DNA of 64,000 nucleotides from Gordonia sediminis (GCA_004193205.1 RZUM01000002.1:186001-250000), one strand, 5' to 3'; numbered from the stretch's first letter, positions 15,033-24,093 are shown. Translations and numbers: made by a program. Notes: generated by a model not told the origin, from the sequence alone.

Positions 15033-16151
15033 TCAGCTGATGTTGGCCAGGAGTTCACGGGCAGCGTCGACAGCTTCACGCTCATGTGGCAGGAGTTCGT
15101 CGCCACCCATGTCGGCCAGGATCGGGTGGAGCGCATCCGCAGTGCCGGTGGACACACCCGCGAGTTCCTCGACGACTGCGAGTCCGCAGAACGGAACGTA
15201 ATGGGGGCTGTAGCCGCCCTCCTGCAGGCACACCAGCTTGCCGTCGGCGACTTCCGCCGCGACGTCGAGAATCTTGCGGGCCAGGGCCCTGAATCCCTCG
15301 CTGCGCAACATCATCCGGGACAGCGGATCCATCATCGAGGCGTCGAAACCGCTTGCGACGATGATCAACTCGGGTCGATAGGCGCGCAGCGCCGGGAGCA
15401 CGACCGTGTCGAACGCGTACTCGTAGACCCCGCTGCCGCCACCGGGAGGCAGCGGGATGTTGAGCGTGTAGCCGAAACCGTCTCCGGCGCCGCGCTCGTC
15501 GCGGAAGCCGGAGTTCGACGGGAAGCACCGATTCTGATGGACCGAGATGTTGAGCACGTTCGACGTCTCCCAGAAGATGTCCTGTGCGCCGTTGCCGTGG
15601 TGGACGTCCCAGTCGACGATCGCGACGCGGGTCATGCCGAGGACTTCACGTGCGTAGGCCGCGGCGATCGCACCGTTGTTGAACGTACAGAATCCGCGAC
15701 CGGTCGCGCGCTCGGCGTGGTGGCCCGGAGGATTGATCAGGGCGTAGGCGTTGTCGACGGTGCCGTCCGCGACAGCTCGTACGGCTTCGATGGCCCCACC
15801 GGCGGCGAGGAGGGCGATGTGGTGCCCTCCTTGGCCGAACGGGGATACCCCGTCACCTGCATCCCCGCCCTTGGGGAGTGCGCTCTCGGCCAGAATCCGG
15901 TCGTAATGTGCCTCGTCGTGGGCGCGGAGAACATCCGCTTTGCCCGCGGGCGAAGGTTCCAGTTGGGTGAGCGACTTGATCAGCCCCGATGCGGCGATCA
16001 GCTCGTGCAGCCGGCGCTTGGTGTCGGGGTGTGCTACGTGGTGGCTGATCGGCTGGGTCAGCGCCTCGACGCTGGACGGGAACAGACCGCCGCTGCCGGT
16101 GTCGGCCCAACCGTACAGGGTGTTCCAGATGTAGCCGGTTCGTGAAGTCAT
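15033..16151 (-). CDS. Class II histone deacetylase/acetylpolyamine amidohydrolase-family hydrolase
   Basis: 372 residues with the zinc deacetylase fold. Motifs are NPPGHHAE (catalytic His pair), GFCTFNNGAIAA, VDWDVHHGNG (zinc Asp and His), a second zinc Asp in ASGFDASMMDPL, and QEGGYSPHYVPF. Bacterial members remove acetyl or acyl groups from polyamines, lysines or small amides. The WADTGSGGLFPSS segment near the N-terminus is seen in aminohydrolase-like class II members. It is transcribed in the same direction as the ABC-F gene after a 183-bp gap with its own probable promoter. Confidence 0.87.
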   Translation of the reverse strand: MTSRTGYIWNTLYGWADTGSGGLFPSSVEALTQPISHHVAHPDTKRRLHELIAASGLIKSLTQLEPSPAGKADVLRAHDEAHYDRILAESALPKGGDAGDGVSPFGQGGHHIALLAAGGAIEAVRAVADGTVDNAYALINPPGHHAERATGRGFCTFNNGAIAAAYAREVLGMTRVAIVDWDVHHGNGAQDIFWETSNVLNISVHQNRCFPSNSGFRDERGAGDGFGYTLNIPLPPGGGSGVYEYAFDTVVLPALRAYRPELIIVASGFDASMMDPLSRMMLRSEGFRALARKILDVAAEVADGKLVCLQEGGYSPHYVPFCGLAVVEELAGVSTGTADALHPILADMGGDELLPHEREAVDAARELLANIS

Positions 16152-16231
16152 GGCCTGTTTCCTTGCCGTCTCGGAATGAGTTGACCCGTTTACTGGGTAC
16201 GGACAGGATCTCCGCGAACAGCTGATCGGAC

Positions 16232-16249
16232 ATCGGTACTTTTACCGAT
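16232..16249. promoter_or_regulatory. Inverted repeat upstream of the deacetylase-family gene
   Basis: ATCGGTA-N4-TACCGAT lies 81 bp upstream of the start codon, in the 183-bp gap after the ABC-F gene. It may be an operator; the short AT-rich loop makes a terminator less likely. Confidence 0.35.
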
Positions 16250-16334
16250 TCACGGCGACAACTCGGTTGCGGCGGAGCCTATGGGAGCCTCGGCAACGGC
16301 GAACGATGAGGACGGTTACAGGCGTGAGCTGCCG

Positions 16335-18008
16335 TCACCGCTCGGTGACGCGACCGGCGTCGACGTGCCACGCCCGGTTCGTGCGCACCTTCGCCAGCAT
16401 CCGACGATCGTGGGTGACCAGCAACAGAGCCCCGTCGTAGGTTTCCAGCGCCGATTCGAGTTGCTCGATGGCGGGCAGGTCGAGATGGTTGGTGGGCTCG
16501 TCGAGCACGAGGACGTTGGTTCCGCGGGCCTGCAACAGTGCCAGCGCCGCCCGCGTCCGCTCCCCTGGCGAGAGATCCTCCACCGGGCGCTCGACGTGGT
16601 CGGCTCGCAGCCCGAACTTCGCAAGCAAGGTCCTGACCTCTGCCGGGGTGAAATCCCCGACCAGGTCGCCGAATCGATCGGCCAACGGGCGTGTTCCGGT
16701 GAATTGCCCACGCGCCTGATCGATTTCGCCGATGGCGACGTTGGCACCAAGCTGTGCGGTCCCGTCGTCGGGCGTGATCCGCCCGAGGAGCAGCTTGAGC
16801 AACGTCGACTTCCCGGCCCCGTTGGGGCCGGTGATGCCGATCCGGTCGCCGGCGTTCACCTGCAACGACAACGGACCAAGAGTGAAATCGCCGTGCCGCA
16901 CGATAGCATTGTTGAGGGTCGAGACCACCGAACTCGATCGGGGCGCTGACCCGATCGTGAACTCGAGGACCCATTCCTTGCGGGGTTCGACGACCTCTTC
17001 GAGGCGGGCGATCCGGCTCTCCATCTGGCGGACCTTCTGCGCCTGTTTCTCGCTCGATTCCGTTGCGGCGCGCCGTCGTATCTTGTCGTTGTCCGGGGCT
17101 TTGCGGATCGCGTTGCGCACACCCTGACTCGACCACTCGCGTTGCGTCCGCGCCCGCGCCACCAGATCCGCCTTCTTCGCGGCGAATTCTTCGTATTCCT
17201 CGCGCCGGTGCCGGCGCGCGACCTCACGCTCTTCGAGATAGCTCTCGTATCCGCCGCCGAACACGGTGTTGGTGTGCTGTGCCAGGTCCAGCTCGACGAT
17301 GCGGGTGACGCTGCGCGCCAGGAACTCTCGATCGTGGCTGACCAGCACGACACCGCCGCGCAGCCCGCGAACGAGGTTCTCCAGGCGCATCAGTCCGTCG
17401 AGGTCGAGATCGTTGGTCGGTTCGTCGAGCAACACGATGTCGAATCTCGAACACAGCAGCGCGGCCAGACCGATGCGAGCGGCCTGGCCACCGGACAGAC
17501 CGGTCATCGACGCTGATTCGGGTGCCACCGCCCCGACGTCGAGCCCGAGGTCGGCAAGCACACCGGGCAGCCGGTCCTCGAGGTCCGCGGCCCCGGTCGC
17601 CATCCAGTGATCGAGTGCCGCGGCGTACACGTCGGCGGGGTCGTCACCCCCAGCCGGCGGTTGCTGATCAGCGAGGGCCGCGGCGGCCGCGTCCATCGCC
17701 GCGGTCGCCGCCGCGCATCCGGTCCGCCGGGCCACGTACTGCCCGACCGTCTCTCCGGGAACCCGTTCGTGTTCCTGCGGCAACCAGCCGACGAAGGCAT
17801 CGGCCGGGGATCGGATGACCGATCCCTCCAGCGGAGGAAGATCACCGGCCAGGATCCGAAGCAGCGTCGACTTTCCCGCACCGTTGGCTCCCACAACACC
17901 GACCACATCGCCGGGCGCGACCGTCAGATCGAGATGGTCGAACAGGACACGGTCCGCATAGCCACCGGCGACGTCCTTTGCGACAAGTGTGGCGGTCATG
18001 GAACCCAT
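16335..18008 (-). CDS. ABC-F family ATPase
   Basis: 554-557 residues with two ABC domains and no membrane part. The first has GANGAGKSTLLRILAG, the signature LSGGQAARIGLAAL and VLLDEPTNDLDLDG. The second has GPNGAGKSTLLKLLLG, LSPGERTRAAL and VLDEPTNHLDLPA. Between them is a charged linker (RRHRREEYEEFAAKKADLV) that would insert into the ribosomal E site. ABC-F proteins act in translation or protect ribosomes from antibiotics. Starts at 17999 (MTATL) and 18008 are both possible. It lies 29 bp after the exonuclease III gene. Confidence 0.9.
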   Translation of the reverse strand: MGSMTATLVAKDVAGGYADRVLFDHLDLTVAPGDVVGVVGANGAGKSTLLRILAGDLPPLEGSVIRSPADAFVGWLPQEHERVPGETVGQYVARRTGCAAATAAMDAAAAALADQQPPAGGDDPADVYAAALDHWMATGAADLEDRLPGVLADLGLDVGAVAPESASMTGLSGGQAARIGLAALLCSRFDIVLLDEPTNDLDLDGLMRLENLVRGLRGGVVLVSHDREFLARSVTRIVELDLAQHTNTVFGGGYESYLEEREVARRHRREEYEEFAAKKADLVARARTQREWSSQGVRNAIRKAPDNDKIRRRAATESSEKQAQKVRQMESRIARLEEVVEPRKEWVLEFTIGSAPRSSSVVSTLNNAIVRHGDFTLGPLSLQVNAGDRIGITGPNGAGKSTLLKLLLGRITPDDGTAQLGANVAIGEIDQARGQFTGTRPLADRFGDLVGDFTPAEVRTLLAKFGLRADHVERPVEDLSPGERTRAALALLQARGTNVLVLDEPTNHLDLPAIEQLESALETYDGALLLVTHDRRMLAKVRTNRAWHVDAGRVTER

Positions 18009-18037
18009 CGTCGCACCCTGCGGTTACGCGCGGCTGA

Positions 18038-18913
18038 TCACCCGTAGGTCACCACGAGCGGCGCGTGGTCGGACAGTCGCTGATCGGGTGATGATTCCTT
18101 GTCCACCACGACGTCGGTCGCGCGGCGGGCGAGGCCGGGTGTGGCGAGTTGGTGATCCACGCGCCAGCCCACGTCCTTGGTGAACGATTGGCCCGCCCAA
18201 CTCCACCAGGTGAGCGGACCCGGCCGGTCACCCTGTGTCTGTCGCACCACGTCGACGAGCCGCCGGGAACCGAGAAGGCCGCTGAACCAGTCGCGGTCTT
18301 CGGGTAGGAACCCGTCCATGGTGCGCGCGGCGCGCCAGTTGGTCACATCCTGCTGCGTGTGGGCGATGTTCAGATCCCCGACCAGAAGGAACTCGCGTCC
18401 CTCCCGCAGCGCGGCGAGGCGGTTACGGTTCACCTCGCGGGCGAACGCGGCGAGGAACCGGTGCTTGCGCGCGTACTTCATGCCACCATCGGGCTGGTCA
18501 CGCATCGATCCCGGGCGCTGGAGGTGTGCGGGCAGCCCGCCCTTCGGGAGGTAGAGGCAGGCCACAGTCACCCTACGGTCGGCGAGGTCTACCTCGATGT
18601 AGCGGCCCTGCGTGGCGAACTCACCGAGTCCGCGCGCTCTGGGAGGGTGGGTCACCCACGTCCGCACAGCGGCGGCAGGGACTCTCGTCAGCACGGCCAC
18701 CCCGTTGCGGCCGGCGACCGATCCGATGTCCACCGCCGCCGAATAGCCGGGGAATGCGCCCACCTCATTTGCGGGACAACGCAGTTCCTGGAGCGCGATC
18801 ACGTCGGCCGAGCGAGTCGCCAGCCACCGATCGAATCCACGACGACGCGCCGCCCGGATTCCGTTGACGTTGAATGTGGCGACCGTGAACGCATCAGTGA
18901 CCGACGGACCCAT
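18038..18913 (-). CDS. xthA: Exodeoxyribonuclease III
   Basis: 291 residues of the exonuclease III/AP endonuclease family: TFNVNGIRAARRRGF, catalytic Glu in IALQELRCP, GDLNIAH, and the C-terminal GWRVDHQLATPGL and LSDHAPLVV (catalytic Asp-His). It cleaves DNA 5' of abasic sites and degrades 3' ends in base excision repair. ATG 18913 is chosen because conserved sequence begins about nine residues later; a longer frame to 18976 exists. It is the middle gene of the MetF-like / xthA / ABC-F run. Confidence 0.9.
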   Translation of the reverse strand: MGPSVTDAFTVATFNVNGIRAARRRGFDRWLATRSADVIALQELRCPANEVGAFPGYSAAVDIGSVAGRNGVAVLTRVPAAAVRTWVTHPPRARGLGEFATQGRYIEVDLADRRVTVACLYLPKGGLPAHLQRPGSMRDQPDGGMKYARKHRFLAAFAREVNRNRLAALREGREFLLVGDLNIAHTQQDVTNWRAARTMDGFLPEDRDWFSGLLGSRRLVDVVRQTQGDRPGPLTWWSWAGQSFTKDVGWRVDHQLATPGLARRATDVVVDKESSPDQRLSDHAPLVVTYG

Positions 18914-18988
18914 GAGCACCACTGTGCCGCAGCGGCGGCATACATCGCCCACCGCGGTCCGACCCAGACACACCACTAGGAGACATCG

Positions 18989-19894
18989 TCACGTGTGCGC
19001 CACCCGGCGCAACAATTCAATGGACGCTTCGACCTCGACTTTGCGTACGGCAACGCTCTCGACGTTGACCCCGATCGGGATTCCCTTGGCGTCGGCGAAG
19101 GTACGCAACTCGTCGTATGTTTGTTCGCACACCGCCACCGACTGTTCGAGAATGTCGTCGGAGTGGTGGAGTTCATTCTCGAGCCAGCGTGGGATCGATA
19201 TGCCCAGCCATTTCATGAATTCCAACGTCTTCGATGATCCGCACGGCGTCAACGTGAACAGGATCGGTACCAGGTCGACGTCGCGTCGCAAAGCCTCGTA
19301 GTAGTAGTCGGACAAGAAGTCTTTGGCAGCTTGGATGTCGTAGACGCCCTGCGAGATGAAGAACTCGCAGCCGCGCTCGATCTTGCGGAAGACCCGCAAA
19401 TGCTCGGTGCCCTTGGCGCGGTGACGTTCGGGGATCACCACTCCGCCCAGCATCGGCGCATCGGGAATCTCCGCGCGCAACCGGTAGGCCTGGTCGAGTG
19501 TGAGGGCGACGTCCTGCCCCTGAGCGGCCGCACCCACGAACACCGTCAGCTCCCGCGTCGGATCGGCATCGTGCAGGAAGGATTCCAGCTCGCTCGGCGT
19601 ATATTTTCCCACCGCCCGGTAGATCACTCGCTGGAGATCGAGCCCAGCGAGATGGGTTCGGCTGTACTCGAATCCGTCGAGGGTCTCGATGAACGGAAAC
19701 GGTCGTTCGGTCTCGATGCGGTCCTTCTCGTCCTGCAGGTCGTAGACCACCAGGCCGTCGACGGGCAGCGAGCTGATCCGCGTGCGTTGACGTTGTGCGA
19801 TCTGGGCGAGTTCGCTGTGCGGTGTGGTGATCTTGGGCGGGACCATCCCGTAGAGAACGGCCCCGGTCTCACGTCGCCTGATTTTGTCGATCAT
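18989..19894 (-). CDS. Methylenetetrahydrofolate reductase-family protein
   Basis: 301-residue TIM barrel resembling MetF-type flavoproteins: ALYGMVPPKITTP at the start, LVVYDLQDE, GAAAQGQDVALTLDQAY, EHLRVFRKIERGCEFFISQGVYD (the MetF folate/FAD region), and a C-terminal helix with IGVNVESVAVRKVEVEAS. Mycobacteria have similar non-canonical MTHFR proteins. It may reduce 5,10-methylene-THF for methionine synthesis, but typical MetF motifs are diverged and another substrate is possible. Confidence 0.75.
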   Translation of the reverse strand: MIDKIRRRETGAVLYGMVPPKITTPHSELAQIAQRQRTRISSLPVDGLVVYDLQDEKDRIETERPFPFIETLDGFEYSRTHLAGLDLQRVIYRAVGKYTPSELESFLHDADPTRELTVFVGAAAQGQDVALTLDQAYRLRAEIPDAPMLGGVVIPERHRAKGTEHLRVFRKIERGCEFFISQGVYDIQAAKDFLSDYYYEALRRDVDLVPILFTLTPCGSSKTLEFMKWLGISIPRWLENELHHSDDILEQSVAVCEQTYDELRTFADAKGIPIGVNVESVAVRKVEVEASIELLRRVAHT

Positions 19895-19960
19895 CTCGTG
19901 ACCTCGTTGGACACCACGGCTTCAATCTAGGGCACGTCGCGCAGCGTCTTTTGCGAGGGC

Positions 19961-21559
19961 TCATCGCCCGAGTACGAGGTGGGTGGCCAGTCGCGCTTCA
20001 ACGAGCGAGAGGGGTGGGCGGATGGTCTGGGCGAATTGGAATCGCCGGCGTGTGGCACCGGTGCCGATCTCCGCGTGTTCGGTTCCCGCTGGCCCGGGTG
20101 GACCGTGGATGTCGGTGCGCGCTCTGGTGAGGTTGTCGTCGAAGATTGCTTCGACGTCGGGGAGCCGGTGTACCCGAGCGGCGTTGAGTGGGGCACCGGG
20201 TGCGCTGTTCCGCCGCCACCAGGTGCGCCCGGCGTCGGGTCCGGTGTCGTGGACCCCGGTTGTGAACCCGCCGACCTCATCGTTGACCATCCGGTTGTGT
20301 TTGGGGCATGCCGGCGCCAAGTCGACGATGTCGGTCTTGCCGCCTTTGGCGAAGTCGAGCCGGGAGTGATGCATCTCCACGTGTGTGGCCGGCTGATCAC
20401 ATCCCGGGGCCGAGCAGACGTGGCCGTCGGGACGCGCGAAGGAGGCCAGCCGTTGCGGTGTGGTCGCGAACCGCTTGCCCTGTCCGAAGAAGAGCGGGAT
20501 CGCCGAGGAGTCCTGGAAGACCGCCAGCCACGGCTGCGTATGCGCGGCCAGCCGGATGACCTCGGACATCGGCAACTGTGTGCCGCCGGCCGTGAGACCG
20601 AATCCCGCCTCGCGAATCAGGTCGCCGAGATCGGCTTTGATGATCAGCTGGATGGGCAACCCGCGATTGGTCTTACCCAGCATTCCATCGGTCAGAACCG
20701 CTGTGAGGAGTGCCTTGAGCGCGTCGTGGTTGCGCTGCGGTTGGGTACGGTCGTCGCGGCAGACCGCCGCTTTCAGCACGTCCGGATCAGCGTCGTCGAC
20801 CGCCCCCGAAGGCGATTCGGAATCGCCGGGATTGTTCATCCCCGGTTTGGCCCAGGCGGCGAGCATCGCGTCGAGCAGACCGCGGGTCTCCGGATCCAGA
20901 TGACCGGTCAACTTCGACATCTGGTCGACACCTTGACCGTGGACCGCAAGCTTGCGCTGCCGGGCACGGTCGTTGTCGTCGGTGATCTCGCCATCGGGGT
21001 CGAGGTGTGCGAGCAGCCGCGCACCCAGGCTGGCGATCTCGGCGGGCGTGTGTCGACGGGCCAGGTCGGCCAGCGTCGCCTCGGCAGCCACCCGTCGATC
21101 GTGGGCCACGCTGTGGGGAATCTTGTCCAGCGCCTCGATGGCGTTGCGCACGTGCGCCGGCCCGACCGCACCCGCGGCGAACGCCTCGGCCAGGTTCGGA
21201 TACTTGGGTTCGGCCTGATCGCCGTCCAGACGACAGAACCGGCCGGTGGCCTCGATATGCTCACGACGACGCCGCGGATCACTCACCCGTAGATCCACAT
21301 TCATGAAGTTGGTGAGGGTGCGATAGCCCATCGCCCGGGGCAGACCCCGATCCGAGATGGCCACGATCTCCCGATTCCCCTGATACATCAGCCGGTTGAC
21401 CGCCCGCTCGGTGGAGCGCGCCACCTCCACCAGCTCCTCGTCCGAGCACGACGACATGTCGGCGTCGGCCAGCCGATCGAGCACCGCATGCAGCTCGGAG
21501 AGCAACCCGGGGACCTCCGACAGCGATGGCTGCGTCCCAGCCTGCGACTGTTCAACCAT
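19961..21559 (-). CDS. DUF222 / HNH endonuclease (13E12 repeat family)
   Basis: About 532 residues. The N-terminal DUF222 helical domain has ELVEVARSTERAVNRLMY. A C-terminal HNH nuclease has CSAPGCDQPATHVEMHHSRLDFAKGG and CPKHNRMVND, with the zinc-knuckle cysteines and catalytic His pair present. This family is repeated in mycobacterial and Gordonia genomes, and some M. tuberculosis members are known to be DNA-damage induced. The ATG at 21559 is preferred over 21583 because the latter lies inside a perfect LexA box. Its cellular role is not established. Confidence 0.88.
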   Translation of the reverse strand: MVEQSQAGTQPSLSEVPGLLSELHAVLDRLADADMSSCSDEELVEVARSTERAVNRLMYQGNREIVAISDRGLPRAMGYRTLTNFMNVDLRVSDPRRRREHIEATGRFCRLDGDQAEPKYPNLAEAFAAGAVGPAHVRNAIEALDKIPHSVAHDRRVAAEATLADLARRHTPAEIASLGARLLAHLDPDGEITDDNDRARQRKLAVHGQGVDQMSKLTGHLDPETRGLLDAMLAAWAKPGMNNPGDSESPSGAVDDADPDVLKAAVCRDDRTQPQRNHDALKALLTAVLTDGMLGKTNRGLPIQLIIKADLGDLIREAGFGLTAGGTQLPMSEVIRLAAHTQPWLAVFQDSSAIPLFFGQGKRFATTPQRLASFARPDGHVCSAPGCDQPATHVEMHHSRLDFAKGGKTDIVDLAPACPKHNRMVNDEVGGFTTGVHDTGPDAGRTWWRRNSAPGAPLNAARVHRLPDVEAIFDDNLTRARTDIHGPPGPAGTEHAEIGTGATRRRFQFAQTIRPPLSLVEARLATHLVLGR

Positions 21560-21575
21560 CCACCCACCCCATGTG

Positions 21576-21591
21576 TCGAACATATGTTCGA
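21576..21591. promoter_or_regulatory. LexA (SOS) box of the HNH gene
   Basis: TCGAACATATGTTCGA is a perfect palindrome matching the mycobacterial LexA consensus TCGAAC-N4-GTTCGA. It sits 16 bp before the chosen start. TATCAT just upstream on the minus strand is a plausible -10. Confidence 0.85.
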
Positions 21592-21691
21592 TGATAGCGG
21601 AGTCGGGTGACCCTCACAACCCTTCGGGCGGTTCTTCGGCCCGCTGTCTCGACGAGTCGTCGAGCCGCGAAAACCCTCCTACCCTGGACCC

Positions 21692-22069
21692 ATGATCACC
21701 GCACTGCACACGCTGATCTACTGCGAGGACCCCGCCGCCGCACGCGCCTTCTTTCGTGATGTTCTCGGGTTCGCCGGTGTCGACACCGGTGGCGGTTGGC
21801 TGATCTTCACGACCGGCCCCAGTGAGTTGGGCGCTCATCCGAGGTCGTGGGAGTACGAGGGAACGACCGGTGGAACCGATCAACGCTTCGACGTGTCGTT
21901 CATGTGTGATGACCTCACCGCGACGATGGCGGAGCTCTCGGCGAAGGGCGCCGAGTTCTCCGGCCCGCCGGTCGAGGAACCGTGGGGCGTCACCGTCGGT
22001 GTGAAGGTCCCCGGCGCAGGCGACATCACCCTCTACGAACCGAAATACGATCCGCCCGCCCTGAGCTGA
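21692..22069 (+). CDS. VOC-superfamily (glyoxalase-like) protein
   Basis: 125 residues, one VOC module of two beta-alpha-beta-beta-beta units: LIYCEDPAAARAFFRDVLGF, WLIFTTGPSELGAHP, DVSFMCDDLTATMAEL and PWGVTVGVKVPGAGDITLYEP. The final Glu is a usual metal ligand. Such proteins bind metals and act as dioxygenases, lyases or antibiotic-binding proteins; nothing here specifies which. It stands alone between the SOS gene and a stretch of mobile-element scars. Confidence 0.85.
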   Translation: MITALHTLIYCEDPAAARAFFRDVLGFAGVDTGGGWLIFTTGPSELGAHPRSWEYEGTTGGTDQRFDVSFMCDDLTATMAELSAKGAEFSGPPVEEPWGVTVGVKVPGAGDITLYEPKYDPPALS

Positions 22070-22353
22070 CCGCCGGTGACCGCGCACATCGCGGCCGGAC
22101 CTCAACCCGGCAGTGCTGTCGACCAGCCATGTCGCGTTGATGGCCCGGCCGATCCGGCTGACCAGGACCGTCGATGCTCACGCGGTTCCGCGGGCGGCCC
22201 ACGCGGTCGCCCTGAACGGTGAAGGCGCTGAGATTTCCCCGCTGCGCACCGGAGAGCACTGCCTCATCCTGAGGGTCCTCGTCGGGGACATGCGCCGCAT
22301 CCCAGAACTCTCGTGGGTACCCAGCCGGGATCGACAGCGTGCGCCGACACGTC
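22070..22353. other. Gene-free stretch before the tRNA relic
   Basis: No supported gene. It joins the VOC gene to the terminator hairpin at 22354 and shows no repeat that I can see. Confidence 0.4.
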
Positions 22354-22387
22354 GGGACCCCCTCCGACGCAGGTCGGAGGGGGTCCC
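22354..22387 (-). terminator. Strong hairpin downstream of the tRNA relic
   Basis: Perfect 15-bp stem (GGGACCCCCTCCGAC against 22373-22387) with a 4-nt loop. On the minus strand it begins 8 nt after the 3' end of the tRNA-Ala fragment, where a tRNA terminator is expected. Confidence 0.75.
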
Positions 22388-22394
22388 TCGTCGG

Positions 22395-22441
22395 TGGAGC
22401 TAAGGGGACTCGAACCCCTAACCCTCACACTGCCAGTGTGA
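22395..22441 (-). pseudogene. tRNA-Ala(GGC) 3' half (attachment-site scar)
   Basis: On the minus strand: intact anticodon arm (stem TCACA/TGTGA, loop CTGGCAG with anticodon GGC), variable loop, perfect T-arm (AGGGG-TTCGAGT-CCCCT), acceptor 3' strand TAGCTCC and A73. The sequence departs from tRNA exactly at the 5' edge of the anticodon stem; no D-arm or acceptor 5' strand is present. Loss at the anticodon stem is what integrase crossovers in tRNA genes leave. Confidence 0.75.
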
Positions 22442-22676
22442 TAGTCAGTGTTCGCGGGTCTTTGCCGTCGTCCGGCGTCGCATCTGCCAGCGGGTCTACG
22501 TCCTCGGGTATCCACCGTGTCATGCGGCGTTGCTTGGTGTCTTGGCTGAGGCTGAGAGCGACCGAAGAAACCCGGAATGTGGCCGTCGCCCGGCGCGTCT
22601 GCGCTGGCTGGGCGCGGTGCGGCCCTAGATTGTGGAGTGGCGTCGTGTAACCAGAGTGAAAAGAAGGGAGAGTCGC
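22442..22676. other. Gene-free stretch upstream of glpR
   Basis: It holds the break point of the tRNA-Ala 3' half and the glpR leader with the AAGAAGGGAG ribosome-binding site. No protein gene is supported. Confidence 0.4.
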
Positions 22677-24077
22677 ATGCCGAACTCAGTGTTGTGGGTC
22701 TGCCTTGTGGTCGTATGGCTTTTCGTGCTGGTGCCGATGGTCATCAAGGGACGTCCTGCGCTGCGCAAGACCACGGATGCGGTCAAGGAGACCCGGCTGC
22801 TGCACCGCGGTGGCACGCGGACACGGACCAGCACCCGCCGCGCATCGGGGGCGCATCCGCACGATCCGTCCTGGAAGGCCGACCGCAAGAGGCGCTCCAC
22901 GCGCGCGGCCGCGACCGACTCCGAGAACGACGCCACAACCGAAAACGACGCCGCGACAGGGGATTCGGTGACCGAAACCCGGAAGGCCAAGACGCGCATG
23001 CGGCGTGCGACGACTGAGGCGGTGGCGGCGCCGACCGTCGACGACGACACCGACACCCTCATCGAGAACGCCGCGGAATCCGCCGGCCACGTCGAGGCGA
23101 CCGCCGAATCCGGCAGCGCCGACACCGATTCCGCCGACACCGATTCCGCCGACACCGATACCGCCGACGCCGAGTCGAGCGACATCACCACGGGTGCCGA
23201 CGCCGAGGCGGGCGAGGAGATCACCGTGGACGGCGAGTTCGTCGATCCCGAACGCGACCAGGACGACGCCGACCTCGGTGACGTCGTGGATGCCGAGATC
23301 GCGGACGCGGAAGCCGACGAGGTGGCCGACGCCGCGGACACCGTCGACGACGACCTCGACGATGAGTACGACGAGCACGACCTCGACGACGAGTACGAGA
23401 ACGACGACGAGTACGACGATTACGACTCCGATGACGAGTACGACGCGGACGACGAGCATCACCTCGACGACGAGTACGACGATTTCGACGACCTCGACGA
23501 GGACTTCGTCGCGCAGCACGCCGACGACGACGCCAACGTCACGGATGCCTCCGACGCCGACGCCCATGACGACAAGCCGGAAGCGTCGACCGCGGCACCC
23601 ACGCGGGTGTCTACACCGGCGCGTCGTCGGCGGGCGGTGTACTCGCCGGACGCCAAGCGCGAGCAGCTGCGGTACAAGGAACGTCAGCGGGTGCTCATCG
23701 GCCTGGTAATCCTGCTGCTGGGCGCGATCGTGTCCGGTGTCGTCCTCGGCACCGTCGGATGGGTCGCGACCGGTGTCGCCGGGGTGATGGTGCTCGCCTA
23801 TCTCACCTACCTGCGCCGGACGGTCGCAACCGAGCAGCGAATCCGCGCCCAGCGCGCGGCCCGGGCGCGACGCTCCGCTGCGGAGCAGGCCGAACGACGC
23901 CGTCGTCAGGAGGCGATGCCCGAGTTCGCCTCGGCGCCCCCACCGCCGCGTCTGCGTCGTCCCGGTGGCGCAACCGTCCTCGAGATCGACGACGAGGACC
24001 CCGTGTTCGACCACCTGCCGCCGTTCCAGCGGCGCCGGATGATGCGCGAGGACGACACCCTGCGCCGCGTCGGCTGA
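22677..24077 (+). CDS. glpR: Gephyrin-like molybdotransferase receptor GlpR / SepX-type divisome membrane protein
   Basis: 466 residues starting MPNSVLWVCLVVVWLFVLVP (first membrane helix), then IKGRPALRKTTDAVKETRLLHRGG, the conserved N-terminal region of actinobacterial GlpR/SepX. A long disordered acidic region (about residues 80-310) follows, then two close membrane helices (VLIGLVILLLGAIVSGVVL and GVAGVMVLAYLTYL) and a basic tail ending FDHLPPFQRRRMMREDDTLRRVG. In Corynebacterium GlpR recruits the gephyrin-like Glp to the FtsZ divisome. The acidic block has a 15-bp tandem repeat and is unusually long. The shorter ATG 22677 is chosen by RBS AAGAAGGGAG. Confidence 0.87.
   Translation: MPNSVLWVCLVVVWLFVLVPMVIKGRPALRKTTDAVKETRLLHRGGTRTRTSTRRASGAHPHDPSWKADRKRRSTRAAATDSENDATTENDAATGDSVTETRKAKTRMRRATTEAVAAPTVDDDTDTLIENAAESAGHVEATAESGSADTDSADTDSADTDTADAESSDITTGADAEAGEEITVDGEFVDPERDQDDADLGDVVDAEIADAEADEVADAADTVDDDLDDEYDEHDLDDEYENDDEYDDYDSDDEYDADDEHHLDDEYDDFDDLDEDFVAQHADDDANVTDASDADAHDDKPEASTAAPTRVSTPARRRRAVYSPDAKREQLRYKERQRVLIGLVILLLGAIVSGVVLGTVGWVATGVAGVMVLAYLTYLRRTVATEQRIRAQRAARARRSAAEQAERRRRQEAMPEFASAPPPPRLRRPGGATVLEIDDEDPVFDHLPPFQRRRMMREDDTLRRVG
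23121..23165 (+). repeat. 15-bp tandem repeat inside glpR
   Basis: Three adjacent copies of GACACCGATTCCGCC (one mismatch in the third), each encoding five residues (DTDSA). Copy-number change would keep the reading frame. Confidence 0.85.
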
Positions 24078-24093
24078 CCGTGTCGGGTGGCGT

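Noticed and set aside
23121-23165. Possible CRISPR-like repeat
   Set aside because: Units are adjacent with no spacers and are in frame inside glpR.
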